A DNA stretch of 64,000 bases from Corydoras sp. C115. Lineage: Eukaryota; Chordata; Actinopteri; Siluriformes; Callichthyidae. A model generated the notes under the pieces. It saw only the letters and a list, made by a program, of their open reading frames with translations. It was not told the origin of the DNA and did not search any database. Of this stretch, positions 39,640-53,400 are shown in pieces. The translations under genes and the position numbers were made by a program. Location: positions 391,772-455,771 of the forward strand of contig JAFMOC010000237.1 in the NCBI GenBank assembly GCA_019802505.1. The letters are read 5' to 3'. Numbering within the stretch: position 1 is the stretch's first letter; each line of letters starts with the position of its first letter.

Positions 39640-40192
39640 ACACAATTAAGAATTCTGAAATGATGTTGTTACGGGGAGCCTTCTCAACTAAGTACCCTGC
39701 AGTATCTGCCTCTTTTAGTTCTGCTGCTCTATCAGTGATGCCGGAGTCACATGCTGCACTGTGTCAATGAATCAAACACTTATCAGCTCTAACTGCTTTC
39801 CTTGTCTGTTTCTTTTGAGGTGTGACCGGCTTCCAGGAGGTGTAGTCAGATCTTCATCCATGGCTCTGCCGACGAATACTGGAGGGAACCTGAATATTAA
39901 TTGGACTGGCGGTCCTGCAGGACCCCCTTAATGGACTCACATATAGTTTTCCAGTTGTTAGAGTTTTTCCATTTGTTAAATATCTGTACATGGCTGTTCT
40001 ACACTGTTGATGATGCCCCCCCCCACTGAGTCTTGGTCCTCACAAGGTTTCTTCCTTAAAATAACAACATAGAGTTTTTTCTCGGCTTGCTCTTTGAGGG
40101 TTTAAAGGCTTTTCACTCTGTAAAGCTGCTTTGTGATGACATACTCTTGTAAAAAGTGCTATAGAAATAAATAACTTGAACTTGAACTTGAA
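39640..40192 (+). mobile_element. LINE 3' UTR fragment
   Basis: Begins further 5' than its neighbour (CAGTATCTGCCTCTTTTAG, GATGCCGGAGTCACATGCTG) and ends in CTTGAACTTGAACTTGAAG. Confidence 0.82.
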
Positions 40193-40194
40193 GA

Positions 40195-40595
40195 ATTCAG
40201 ATGCCTGACTACGAGCAAATTTAGAAGAGGAACCCTAAAGTCAAAGTAAGAGCAGAAGGATAGATGGTTATGGTGTACAGTGAGTTGACTGTGTTTAAAA
40301 ACGTCGGCAGTAATTTAATGTCTGATCTAATCAGTATAACTGAAAATAAAAAGGTCAATCCAAGAAAAAAAATGACACTATTTACCTCAACAAGACGTTT
40401 ATTGAAACGAGATTTCATACAACATGCAAATCTCTTTGTAGATCTCGCTCTGTAAATCTGCCTTTCTGCATTTTTGTTACGATCGGCCAATGCCATGACT
40501 TGAAAGGACAGCGTCCAGAGCTGGAGGTGGTTCAAAAGTAATGTTTAATGAGGAAGACACCGGGTGAAACCAGCCACAGCTGCAGCACGCCATGA
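40195..40595. other. Unassigned sequence between convergent etnk2 and insc
   Basis: No repeat recognised. Open frames of about 60-100 codons on both strands have no family signature. Confidence 0.35.
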
Positions 40596-40597
40596 AC

Positions 40598-40969
40598 ATC
40601 CATCCATCCATCCATCCATCCACTATCTTCTTCTTTATCCTCTACTAGGGTCACGGTGGGGAAAGGGGGGTTCCCCATGCCCATCCAGGGGAGAACGTTT
40701 CGGGCGCTGGGCAGATACACCCAGGACAGGGCGCCAATCTATTGCTTGGTACAGGCTCACTCACATAGACACACTCTATATGGGGCAATTTGGAGCATTC
40801 ATTTTACCTTGATCCATGTTTTTGGACTGTGGGAGGAAACCGGAGAACCCAGAGGAAACCCAGGCGGACACGGGGAGAACATGGAAACTCCACCCAGATT
40901 GGGATTCGAACCTGGAATCCCTAGTGCTCAGAGGAAAACATGTTAACCACTAAGCCACCATGCAACCCA
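40598..40969 (-). mobile_element. Mermaid-like SINE
   Basis: Full length with four CCAT repeats. Confidence 0.92.
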
Positions 40970-40982
40970 CAACCTTTATAGT

Positions 40983-41325
40983 CCATCCATCCATTATCTT
41001 CCGCTTTATCCTGTCCTAGAGCTGCGGGGTGTTTCCCCATGTCCATCCAGGGGAGAACGTTTCGGGCGCTAGGCAGATACACCCAGGACAGGACGCCAAT
41101 CTATCACTGGACACACACTCACTCACACACATAGACACACTCTATATGGGGCAATTTGCAGCAATTTGATCAATTGATCTTGATCCAGGTTTTTGGACTG
41201 TGGGAGGAAACCGGAGAACCCGGAGGAAACCCACACGGACACGGGGAGAACATGGAAACTCCACCAGATTGGGATCAGACTGAGAGGAGAACATGCTAAC
41301 CACTAAACCACCGTGTGGCCCACGA
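40983..41325 (-). mobile_element. Mermaid-like SINE
   Basis: Full except that the B-box end is deleted (GGGATCAGACTGAG). Confidence 0.88.
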
Positions 41326-41329
41326 CCTG

Positions 41330-41727
41330 TATAGTCGTTCTCTTAAATTAAACATACCGAATATTACAACCATCCAAAAATATAAAAGACCAACTGCTAC
41401 AACTGACACAACTCCACAATTATAAAAAAATCAATGAAAAAAACTTTTTACTTTGGAAAATATTTAAATATAAATTTAAAACATCGCCTCTTTAAAAAAA
41501 TGCATGTTGTTGTATAAACACGTACACAATGCAGCCAAATATGTGTGTTCGCAGTCTTTCAAAGCCACCTGCAGTCTACAAACTGCTAACTCTTATTCTT
41601 ATTGGTTAATAAAATGGAAATGATAAATAACTGTGTGATCTGAGATGATGGTATCCTCCGCTCCTCTTTCGTTCGGATGCTGTGAATGAACAGCGGCCCT
41701 GGAACAGCCTCCACCTCTGACCTCAGA
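41330..41727 (-). other. insc: Probable insc 3' UTR
   Basis: About 400 bases after the insc stop, AT-rich and free of the SINE until 41325. AATAAG-type variants lie near 41600, but no clean AATAAA is seen on the minus strand. Confidence 0.4.
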
Positions 41728-41856
41728 TCAGACGAAACTTTCCTCCATGTTGGAGCAGAGCAGGAACGAATCGACGAGTCGGGGTTTGATGAGCTGATGA
41801 TGGTCTGATGGGTCGATGCTGTCGGGACAGCCAGCCGCAAGTCTCCTCAGAGCTGC
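41728..41856 (-). CDS. insc: insc last coding exon
   Basis: 129 bases: AALRRLAAGCPDSIDPSDHH, KPRLVDSFLLCSNMEESFV, TGA stop. The last 19 residues are identical to human. The acceptor GCAG is preceded by (TG)n. Confidence 0.96.
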   Translation of the reverse strand, partial: AALRRLAAGCPDSIDPSDHHQLIKPRLVDSFLLCSNMEESFV

Positions 41857-41893
<37 letters not shown>

Positions 41894-42050
41894 AACTGCT
41901 GTGTCATTATTATGCTGCCATCATATTACCATAGCATGCAGTTATACACACACACACACACACACACACGCAAACAAACACACACACGCAAACACCCACA
42001 CACACACACAAACACATATACAAACACACACACACACAAATACACACAGA

Positions 42051-42088
<38 letters not shown>

Positions 42089-42335
42089 GACAAACAAACT
42101 GCTGTGTCATTATTATGCTGCCATCATATTACCTTAGCATGCAGTTATACACATACACACACACACACAAACACACACGCACATACACACACAAATACAC
42201 ACACAGACACACAAACACACACACACACACAGAAACACACACAGACGCACACCCACACAAACACACACACACAAACTGCTTTGTCTTCATTATGCTGCCA
42301 TAATATTACATTCCATACACACAAACACATACACA

Positions 42336-42391
<56 letters not shown>

Positions 42392-45300
42392 CAAACTGCT
42401 GTGTCATCATTAAGCTGCCATAATATTACCTTCGCATGCAGTTATACACACACACACACAAACTCACACGCACATACACACACAAACACACACACACACA
42501 GACACACAAACACACACACACACACACACTTACCAGACAGGCTACCAACACTGAGTCGCTGCTGTTCCTCTCAGCTGGTGAGCGGCAGAGCTCGATGAGA
42601 CGTGGCACAGCTTCAGAAACAGAAAAGTCTGATTACTGCTGTACAGCCAAATCTAACCTACTTGTGCTCTACGCACAACTTTACATTTACTACAGCAGTG
42701 GTTCTCAAACTGTGGTACACAAAGTCACACAATACACCAGACACCAGATAATGGTATATATATACAATACATGGTACACCAGATAATGGTATAGATATAC
42801 AATACATCATCCATCCACCATCGTCCACTTAATCCTATGATGCATGTTCTCCCCTCAGTGCTGGGGATCCAGGTTTCCATGTTCTCCCCGTGTCCGTGTG
42901 GATTTCCTCCGGGTTCTCTGGTTTCCTCCCACAGTCCAAATACATGTATGTACATGAATCAAGGTAATTTGAATGCTCCAAATTGCCCCATATAAAGTGA
43001 TAAAGTGATTTATTTTGCCTACTGTGCGTACACACAGATGAATTTGTCCTCCACATTTAACCCATCAGAACACACACATATATACACACACTGGTGAAGT
43101 GAGCACATTACTCCTTGAATACGGTGCCCGGGGAGCAATTGGGGTCAGGTGACTTGCCCAAGGGCACTTCAGTCATGCTTCCTTAACCACAAGCCCATGA
43201 CTGCCCCATATTGTGCGTTTGTGTGTGTGCCTGTGCGAGTGAGTGTGGGTCCTGGATGTATCTGCCTCAACACCTGAAACGTTCTCCCCTGGAGGACCCC
43301 CCGCGACCCTAGTAGAGGATAAAGCGGAAGATAATGGATGGATGTTAACATTTCCACATTTGTGGGAGGAGTGACGTTGGTGTTTTGGTTCTTACCCTGC
43401 TGCTCGATAGCGGACTGGGCCACTTCAGGATCCCGGCTCAGCCGTGCCAGAGTAACGGCCGCTTTTTGCTGAACCCGCTCACATGCAGCGCCCTCTGATG
43501 GACTGGACGAGGTGGGTTTCTCCCCCAACAACACGAGCAGACGCTCGATTCCTACGATTTAAAATATTACATTTACATATACATTTACATTTAGTCATTG
43601 TAAATCATCATCAGTGGAGTTTCCATGTTCTTCCCTTGTCTGTGTGGGTTTCCTCCAGGTTCTCAGATTTCCTCCCACAGTCCAAAAACATGTATCAAGG
43701 TCAATTGAATTCTCCAAATTGCCCCATATAGAGTGGAGTGTGTCTGTGTGAATGAGTGCCCAGTGATAGATTGGCGCCCTGTTCTGGGTGTATCTGCCCA
43801 GTGCCCGAGACGTTCTCCCCTGGATGCCCCCCGATAAAGCGGAAGATAATGGATGGATGGATGGATATAGATAGCGTCAATGTGTTCAGCTGCTGTCGCC
43901 ACTTCTTCTCGGGCTGTACAAGAATTTCACTGTGTACAATTATGCATGTGAAGTATAAACTTGACCTTGACCTTATCAAACCTGTTGCATCTTTAGTAGT
44001 TTCTTAAAAATGCCTAGTGATTCTGCCTTACGGACAGAGTTGGGAAGATTGTTCCACCATTTTGCAGTGGAGAACACCACCGAGGGAGAATTGGCTCCTC
44101 GGTGAGGTGGAACCACCAGGCAGCGATCATCACTGGAGTGAAGTGATCGAGTCGGAGTGTATTTTGAAAAGATAGAGTGAAGGTAAGAGGGGGAAGATCC
44201 AGAAATGGTTCTGTAGATCAGAGTCAGTGACTTATACTGAAGCAGCTACAGTGAGCCAATGGAGAGAGAGGAGTAATGGAGTCACATGTGTTCACTTGGC
44301 TGGTTGAACACGAGGCGGGCTGCAGAGTTTTCAATCAGTTGAAGAGGTCTGATTGTGGAAGCTGGGATAGCGGCAAGTAGCGCATTACAATAATCAAGCC
44401 GGGATAGGCTGAAGGCTTGAACTAATCCACCACTGAAAGTCACGATGCTGAAGTCTTACTTACCGTTCTCCTGTGAGACCTCTGAGGCCGTCTGCTCCAG
44501 AACCGACAAATTTGCCAGAATCGTGACAACCTGACAGAACAAACATACAACACACGAACGTAAACGCAGGTTCTCCACAGACCCATTGTGCTAGAACATT
44601 TCGGGTGCTGGGCAGATACACCCAGGACAGGGCGCCAATCTATCACTGGGCACACACTCACTCACACAGACACACACACATACACACTCTATGGGGCAAT
44701 CTAGAGAATTCATTTTACCCTGAATCCCTGAATTTCTTCCTGTGGGAGGAAACCGGAGAACCCGGAGGAAACCCACACGAACACGGGGAGAACGTGGAAA
44801 CTCCACTCCATCCTATTTGGACTGAATGCTGATAAACATTTTCTCTGGGCGGCTGGTGCTGGGGTTCGAATCCCAATCTGGGTGGAGTTTCCATGTTCTC
44901 GTGTCCATGTGGGTTTCCCCCCGGGTTCTCCGGTTTCCTCCCATCCATCCATCCATCCATCCGTTATCTTCCGCTTTATCCTATATTAGGGTCGCGGGGG
45001 GGTTCCCATTGCCCATCAAGGGCAGAACGTCTCGGGCGCTGGGCAGATACACCCAGGACAGGGCGCCAATCTATCACTGGGCACACACTCACTCACACAG
45101 ACACACACACATACACACTCTATGGGGCAATCTAGAGCATTCATTTTACCCTGAATCCCTGAATTCCTTCCTGTGGGAGGAAACCGGAGAACCCGGAGGA
45201 AACCCACATGAACACGGGGAGAACGTGGAAACTCCACTCCATCCTATTTGGACTGAATGCTGATAAACATTTACTCTGGGCGGCTGGTGCTGGGGTTCGA

Positions 45301-46210
45301 ATCCCAATCTGGGTGGAGTTTCCATGTTCTCGTGTCCATGTGGGTTTCCTCCGGGTTCTCCGGTTTCCTCCCATCCATCCATCCATCCATTATCTTCCGC
45401 TTTATCCTATATTAGGGTTGCGGGGGGGTTCCCATTGCCCATCAAGGGCAGAACGTCTCGGCGCTGGGCAGATACACCCAGGACAGGACGCCAATTTATC
45501 GCTGGGCACACACTCACTCACACAAACACACTCTATATGGGGCAATTTGGAGAACTCAATTGATTTGATCCATGTTTTTGGACTGTGGAATGAAACCAAT
45601 GTGACACGGGGAGAACATGGAAACTCAGATTGGGATTTGAACCGGGAATCCCTAGCGCTGAGAGGCGAACGTGCTAACCACTAAGCGGTTTCCTCCCACA
45701 GTCCAAAAACATGAATCAAGGTTAAATGAATTCTCCAAATTGCCCCATATAGAGATGTGTCTGTGTGAGTGAGTGTGTGCCCAGTGATAGATTGGCCCCC
45801 TGTCCTGGGTGTATCTGCCCAGCGCCCGAAACGTTCTCCCCTGGATGGGCATGGGGAACCCCCCCAGCGACCCTAGTAGAGGATAAAGTGGAAGATAATG
45901 GATGGATGAACACGTACTCTACATGTATCATATATGTGTGTGTTGTGTACTCGGTGAAATGTTCCTTAAACGCTGTGTGTGCAATGTGTGGACAGTGAGA
46001 GGGTAGAAGTGTGTTCTAGGCCTCGCCTGATCTTTGGAGTAGGGGGTATCGACCCTTTGTCGGTCCCTGCAGGCTGCGAGAAGGATGTGCACGGCATTTA
46101 GCTGTAGGAGGATCTCACACGCCAAGCTGTCGAAAAAGGTGATGTTAGCCAGCGCCGCCGATGCTAACAGGAAGACCTCGCCACAGGATGCACTCTCACA
46201 CAGCTCTGTG

Positions 46211-46247
<37 letters not shown>

Positions 46248-46484
46248 ACACAGATAGACATACACACACACATACACACACACACACATACAGATACACA
46301 CACATGCACAGATACACACACACATATATACACAAACACACATACACACACACACACACACACAAACACACACAAACACATATTAACATGGGAAAAACAC
46401 AGACACACACACACACATATGTCAATATGTCATTGTTGTAATGATAAGCCACAAAGCTTACACACATTTAACCCATCCATGCAG

Positions 46485-46537
<53 letters not shown>

Positions 46538-49500
46538 TGAGTGAAGTCCTGTATACGGTACACAGGGAGCAATTGGGGTGGGGTGCTTTGCTCAAGACGA
46601 AGAACATAGGTGCTACTTGGCCTGAAAAGTCTGAGAACCATCCATCCATCCATGATATTCCGGGGGGGTTTCCCATGCCCATCCAGGGGAGAACGTTTCG
46701 GGCGCTGGGCAGACACCAATGCCAGGACAGGACACCAATCTATCACTGGGAACACTCACTCAAAAAAACACACTCTATATGGGGCAATTTGGAGAATTCA
46801 TTTGACCTTGATCCATTTTTTTGGACTGTGGGAGGAAACCGGAGAACCCAGAGGAAACCCATGTGGACACGGGGAGAACATGGAAACTTCACCCAGATTG
46901 GGATTCCAACCTGGAATCCCTAGTGCTGAGAGGAGAACATGCTAACCACTAAGCCACCGTTCCACCTGTCTGAGAACCACTGGGATGAATTAATTGGTGA
47001 AAACACAAACACACACACACACACACACATACTTATGAGGGCTGAGACGATGTCCTGCATGCTCTCGATGAAGCTGCTGAGGTGCTGAGTGTTGTTGTGG
47101 TGAGGAGATGTGATCTGAGCCACCACCGCCGCCGCTTCAGCTCGGGCTGCTTCAGTGCAACCTTCATCCGTCAGAATATCCGCCAAACACAGAACCCATC
47201 CACCTGGAGACAGACCCACAGGAACCCACAATGAATGCCAGGAGCCCAGATAAACACACAGGAACCCACAGAGAACCACAGAAACCCAGATAGACCCACA
47301 GGAACCCACAGAAACCACAAAAACCCAGAGAGACCCACAGAAACCCAGAGAAACACACAGGAACCCACACAGAACCACAGAAACCCAGATAGACCCACAG
47401 GAACGAACAGAGAACCACAGAAACCCAGAGAAAGACACAGGAACCCACACAGAACCACAGAAACGCAGAGAGACCCACAGGAACGAACAGAGAACCACAA
47501 AAACCCAGAGAAAGACACAGGAACCCAGACAGAACCACAGAAACCCAGAGAGACCCACAGGAACCCAGAGAAACACACAGGAACCCACACAGAACCATAG
47601 AAACCCAGATAGACCCACAGGAACGAACAGAGAACCACAGAAACCCAGAGAAAGACACAGGAACCCACACAGAACCACAGAAACCCAGATAGACCCACAG
47701 GAACGAACAGAGAACCACAGAAACCCAGAGAAAGACACAGAAACCCAGACAGAACCACAGAAACCCAGAGAGACCCACAGGAACCCAGAGAAACACACAG
47801 GAACCCACATAGAACCACAGAAACCCAGATAGACCCACAGGAACTCACACAGATACACAGGAACCCGGACAGAAACCCGGACAGAACCACCAAAACCCAT
47901 AGATCAAAACAAAGAGGAACACAGAGTTTTAAATCACAACACAGCATCATAAACACGTTTTAATTCAGAGCTCTTGCTGTAATAATATAAATAACCGCAA
48001 GATGGCGGTATTTGTACAAGTTTTTCTAAATCCATTTAGAGAACCACAGAAACCCAGAGAAACACACAGGAACCAACACAGAACCACAGAAACCCAGATA
48101 GACCCACGGGAACCCACAGAGAACCACAGAAACCCAGAGAAACACACAGTAACCCACACAGAACCACAGAAACCCAGATAGACCCACAGGAACCCACAGA
48201 GAACCACAGAAACCCAGAGAGACCCACAGGAACCCACAGTAGAACCACAGAAACCCAGAGAGACTCACAGGAACCCACACAGAACCGCAGAAACCCAGAT
48301 AGACCCACAGGAACCCACAGAGAACCACAGAAACCTAGATAGACCCATAGGAACCCACAGAGAACCACAGAAACCTAGATAGACCCATAGGAACCCAGAC
48401 AGGAACCCAGATAGACCCACATGAACCCACAGAGAACCACAGAAACCCAGATAGACCCATAGGAACCCACAGAGAACCACAGAAACCGAAACAGAAACAG
48501 AAACACACAGGAACCAAGATAGACCCACAGGGACCCACACAGAAACCCTGACGGAACCACCAAAACCCATAGAGACACACAGGAACCCAGAGAGACACAC
48601 AGGTACCCAGAACGACACAGGAACCCAGGGAGACCCACAGGAACCTATATAGACTACATGAACCCAGACAGACCCACAGGAACCCAGACAGACCCACAGG
48701 AACTCAGAGAGAAAGACCCACAGAAACCCAGACAGACCCATAGGAACCCAGACAGGAACCCAGAGAGACCCACAGGAACCCAGAGAAACACACAGGAACC
48801 CACACAGAACCACAGGAACCCACAGAGAACCACAGAAACCGAGAGAAAGACACAGGAACCCAGACAGAACCACCAAAACCCATAGAGACACACAGGAACC
48901 CAGAACGACACAGGAACCCAGAGAGACCCACAGGAACCCATACAGACCCACAGGGACCCAGACAGACCCACAGGAACCCAGACAGACACACAGGAACCCA
49001 GAGAGACCCACAGGAACCCAGACAGACCCACAGGAACCCAGAGAGAAAGGCCCACAGAAACACAGACAGCCCCACAGGAAACCAGAACGACAGACAGGAA
49101 CCCAGAGAGACCCACAGGAACCCAGACAGACCCACAGGAACCCAGACAGACCCACAGGAACCCAGACAGACAGAAACATCAAAACAAAGAGGAACACAAA
49201 ATTTTAAATCACAACACAGCCTCACAAACACGTTTTAATTCATAGCTCTTGCTGTAATAATATAAATAACCGCAAGATGGCGGTATTTGTACAAGTTTTT
49301 CTAAATCCATTGCTCACAACTTCAGTGTAAAATAAACAAATCCTGTTCTATGATCTGATTTTCAGCTGCTGTGTCGTCGTTTTTGATCGTATTTATAGAA
49401 TCATATCAAATTTAACAATTTATTAACAATTAATCCATTAAATACTGTTTAGTGAGGGGAGATTTGACAGGTTTTACTGTTCTGGTGGTAAATAAGTGGT

Positions 49501-49735
49501 TCAGTTACATTTAATATCGCTATAAAGTGACTGATACTTTATTTTATGTCTATTTTAGGTCACAATTATTTAGTGACGCATGTGCTGTTTAATATTATAT
49601 TAAGAAATCAAATGACAGAGCATGTCCATCATAGAGACTGACATTCTAGACACATCTCTTTATCCTCTGCTTATTAAGAATCGGGGTGCCAATCTATTGC
49701 TGGGTACACACTCAAACACAAACACACACACACAC

Positions 49736-49780
<45 letters not shown>

Positions 49781-49898
49781 TAGAGTTAGAAACGAGTGAA
49801 CCCGGAGGAAACCCACACATACACACACATACAGATACACAAACACACACACACATACACACGCACACATACAGATAGACACACACACAGACATACAC

Positions 49899-49948
<50 letters not shown>

Positions 49949-50260
49949 TACACACACACACTTTAGAGTTAGAAGCCAGAAAACCAGGAGGAAACCCACA
50001 CACACACACACTTTAGTTACAAACCAGAAAACCCGGAGGAACCCCCCCACACACACACACACACACATACAGATACACAAACACATACAGACACACACAC
50101 ACACACACATATACACACACGCACGCATACAGATAGACACAAACAGACACATACACACACATACACACACATAAACACATGCACACAGACATACACAAAC
50201 ACACACACACATAAACATACACACACATAAACACATGCACACAGACATACACACACACAT

Positions 50261-50296
<36 letters not shown>

Positions 50297-50324
50297 TAGA
50301 GTTAGAAACCAGAGAACCCGGAGG

Positions 50325-50369
<45 letters not shown>

Positions 50370-50384
50370 GATAGACACACACAG

Positions 50385-50439
<55 letters not shown>

Positions 50440-53400
50440 AACATACACACACATAAACACACGCACACAGACATACACACACACACACACATAAACACAC
50501 GCGCACACACACATACACACACACACACCACACACACACACACACACACATTAAGATTAGGCGGTAGATAATGAGATGTGACCGAATGCAACATAAAACT
50601 AAATGTTTACTGAAACTTCGGATGGAGGTTCCAGGAACGGCGTGACTGCACGGTGTGACTGTTCTGGTTCTCATCGAAGCGTTTATTAAGCGTTCAGACT
50701 CCTGGGAGAGTTCTCTGAGTGGAATTTCGCAGGCGGTGGAACCCTGCAGGTATCTCCACGCCTCTGTAACAGGTGTGTAGTTCAGGCTCGCTGCTCTCAG
50801 CTTCACCGTCAGCTTCTCTGAGGAACATCTTTTCGGTTTGTTTTTTCGATGCCTGCCAGCCTCCTGTCTTCATCATCCGCCCCTCCCCCGAATGAGCGCC
50901 GCTCCTCATCCTCATCCTCATCCTGTAAAACTTTCTGCCTGCAGTTCAGCATCTCATTTCCAAAGAATGCTGAAGAACGTTAGTGTGACTCTGAGAGGAA
51001 CAGGCTGACATCGGTGTTCTGATTAAAGCACGGCGTTTATTGCGGTTCTTTATTGGCTCTTTGTTCTCTTCGGTGTGGGAGGCACGGTACAGGTGCAGTC
51101 TGTTCCATGCTGGTAAAATCTGCTCCTCAGGGATCACACACTTTATTTCATCAGGAACCCTGCTGATGGTCCTGATGTTGTTTTTATAAAGATTTAATAT
51201 CTGGTTCTTTAAAAAAAATAATTATCCTCTTCAGCGTCCAACTGGTGCGCACTGCTAACAAACCTCTGCCTCAGAACCCCAGAACAGATTATTGGTTCCA
51301 AACACATTCTATACTTTGAGTTAAAATGAATAATATTAATAGGAATCAGGGCAGCATGGTGGCTTAGTGATTAGCATGTTCTCCTCTCAGCACTAGGGAT
51401 TCCCGGTTCGAATCCCCATCTGGGTGGAGTTTCCATGTTCTCTCCGTGTCCGCGTGGGTTTCCTCTGGGTTCTCCGGTTTCCTCCCACAGTCCAAAACCA
51501 TGGATCAAGTTAATTGAGTTATCCAAAATGCCCCATATAGAGTTTGTGAGTGAGTGTGTGTCCAGTGATAGATTGCCGTCCTGTCCTGGGTGTATCTGCC
51601 CAGCCCCCGAAACTTTCTCCCCTGGATGGGCATGGGGAACCCCCCGCAACCTTGATAGAGGACAAAGTGGAAGATGGATGGACAGATTTTTTGACGGCTT
51701 TATGACGGCTCTGAAAATGGCAAGATGCGACGTGAGGGCTGTACCTTCTCCAGCTGGGTGATGCCCTCCTCCACACAGCAGATGGAGGCCACAGTTCGGA
51801 GTGCAGGAGCGTACAGAGAACAGAAACAGTCCTGCCTACAGATCTTCAACAGAGCTACAACCGCACCTTCCTGAAAACACACACACACACACACACACAT
51901 GCACACACATACAGAGGATGAATAATCAATCACACTGTTGGATGAGTCCATGCAGCTGTGCATGTCCCTTACTTTGGCGATGATGGTGCACAGCTGGGGT
52001 CCGTCCTGTGTCAGTGAGAGCAGGTTATTGATGGCGTTCTCTATGAGAAACACGTCATCGGATTCCTCCACCTGCCTTATTAGCACCTGGTTACAGAAAC
52101 ACACTTCATATAGGACGCATACAGTCCAACACACCACCGCCGGGACCACACTGATGTCGGCTCTGAGCATCCTAAATGACACAGTGGTGATTCAATGCAT
52201 CCATATTCTAGATCCCATAATTGCTTCACAGATTCTATTAAGGATGCCAGGTATTTAAGATTCAGGAAAATTTTTATTATCATTTATATCACATGTGGTA
52301 CATAAAAGGGGGCACGGTGGCTTAGTGGTTAGTAAGTTTGCCTTTCAGCACTAGGGATTCTGGGTGGAGTTTCCATGTTCTCCCCATGTCCGTGTGGGTT
52401 TCCTCCGGGTTCTCTGGTTTCCTCCAACAGTCCAAAAACATGGATCAAGTCAATTGAGTTCTCCAAATTGCCCCATATAGAGTGTGTATGTGTGTGTGTC
52501 TGTGTGAGTGAGTGAGTGAGTGAGTGTGTGCCCAGTGATAGATTGGCGCCCTGTCCTGGGTGTATCTGCCCAGCACCCGAAACGTTCTCCCCTGGTGGGA
52601 ACCCCCGCGACCCCAAATAGGATAAAGCGGAAGATAATGAATGGATTGATGGATGGATGGTACATGAGACAAAAACGAAATTATGGCTTACGGACCCCGT
52701 TTACTCTGTTGTTTTAAAGTTAGAACTTAAATTAAAATTTTAAAGAAGAAAATGAGATCAAAAATACAGTATGTATATATATATCCATCCATTATCTTTT
52801 GCTTTATCCTCTATTAGGGTCGCGGGGGGGTTCCCCATGCACATCCAGGGGAGAACGTTTCGGGCACTGGGCAGATTCACCCAGGACAGGACACCAATCT
52901 ATCACTGGGCACACACTCACTCATACAGACACACACACAAACACACTCTATATGGGGCAATTTGGGGAACTCAATTGACTTGATCCAAGTTTTTGGACTG
53001 TGGGAGGAAACCGGAGAACCCGGAGGAAACCCACGCGGACATGGGGAGAACATGGAAACTCCACCCAGATTGGGTGGAGTTCGTGATGGTGGCATTACCT
53101 GAATCTCATTGGCCAAGGCCATGTCAATCATTTGGCTAAAGGAATCGCTGACGTCAGTGAGAATCTCATGAATGGCCTCCTTCATGGACTTTAGGAAGTA
53201 TTCGTCGTCAGTGTGGAGGCACCTGTGGAATGAAGAACACGTCATCTAAAACAGCAGTCGTAATCTGACGACCTGAAGTTCCCCTGTTCAATTCCTGGTC
53301 CGACCAAGTACCATGGCAGAAATGCCCTTAAAAAAGGCACCTAACCCCAAATTGCCCCATATAGAGTGTGTTTGTGTGTGTGAGTGTGTGTCCAGTGATA

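Noticed and set aside
41816..42598. 260-codon H/T-rich open frame on the plus strand
   Set aside because: Translation of (CA)n across real insc exons on the other strand.
47205..49172. CRISPR-like array
   Set aside because: Regular repeats without distinct spacers, in a eukaryotic intron. It is a minisatellite.
46920..49231. Long minus-strand open frames (up to 326 codons) with SGFLW/GSCGS repeats
   Set aside because: They arise because the minisatellite unit contains no stop on that strand. They overlap in several frames with the same composition, and only the short insc exon 6 part is real.
49674..50806. 364-codon C/V-rich open frame
   Set aside because: Translation of (TG)n. No start, splice or family support.
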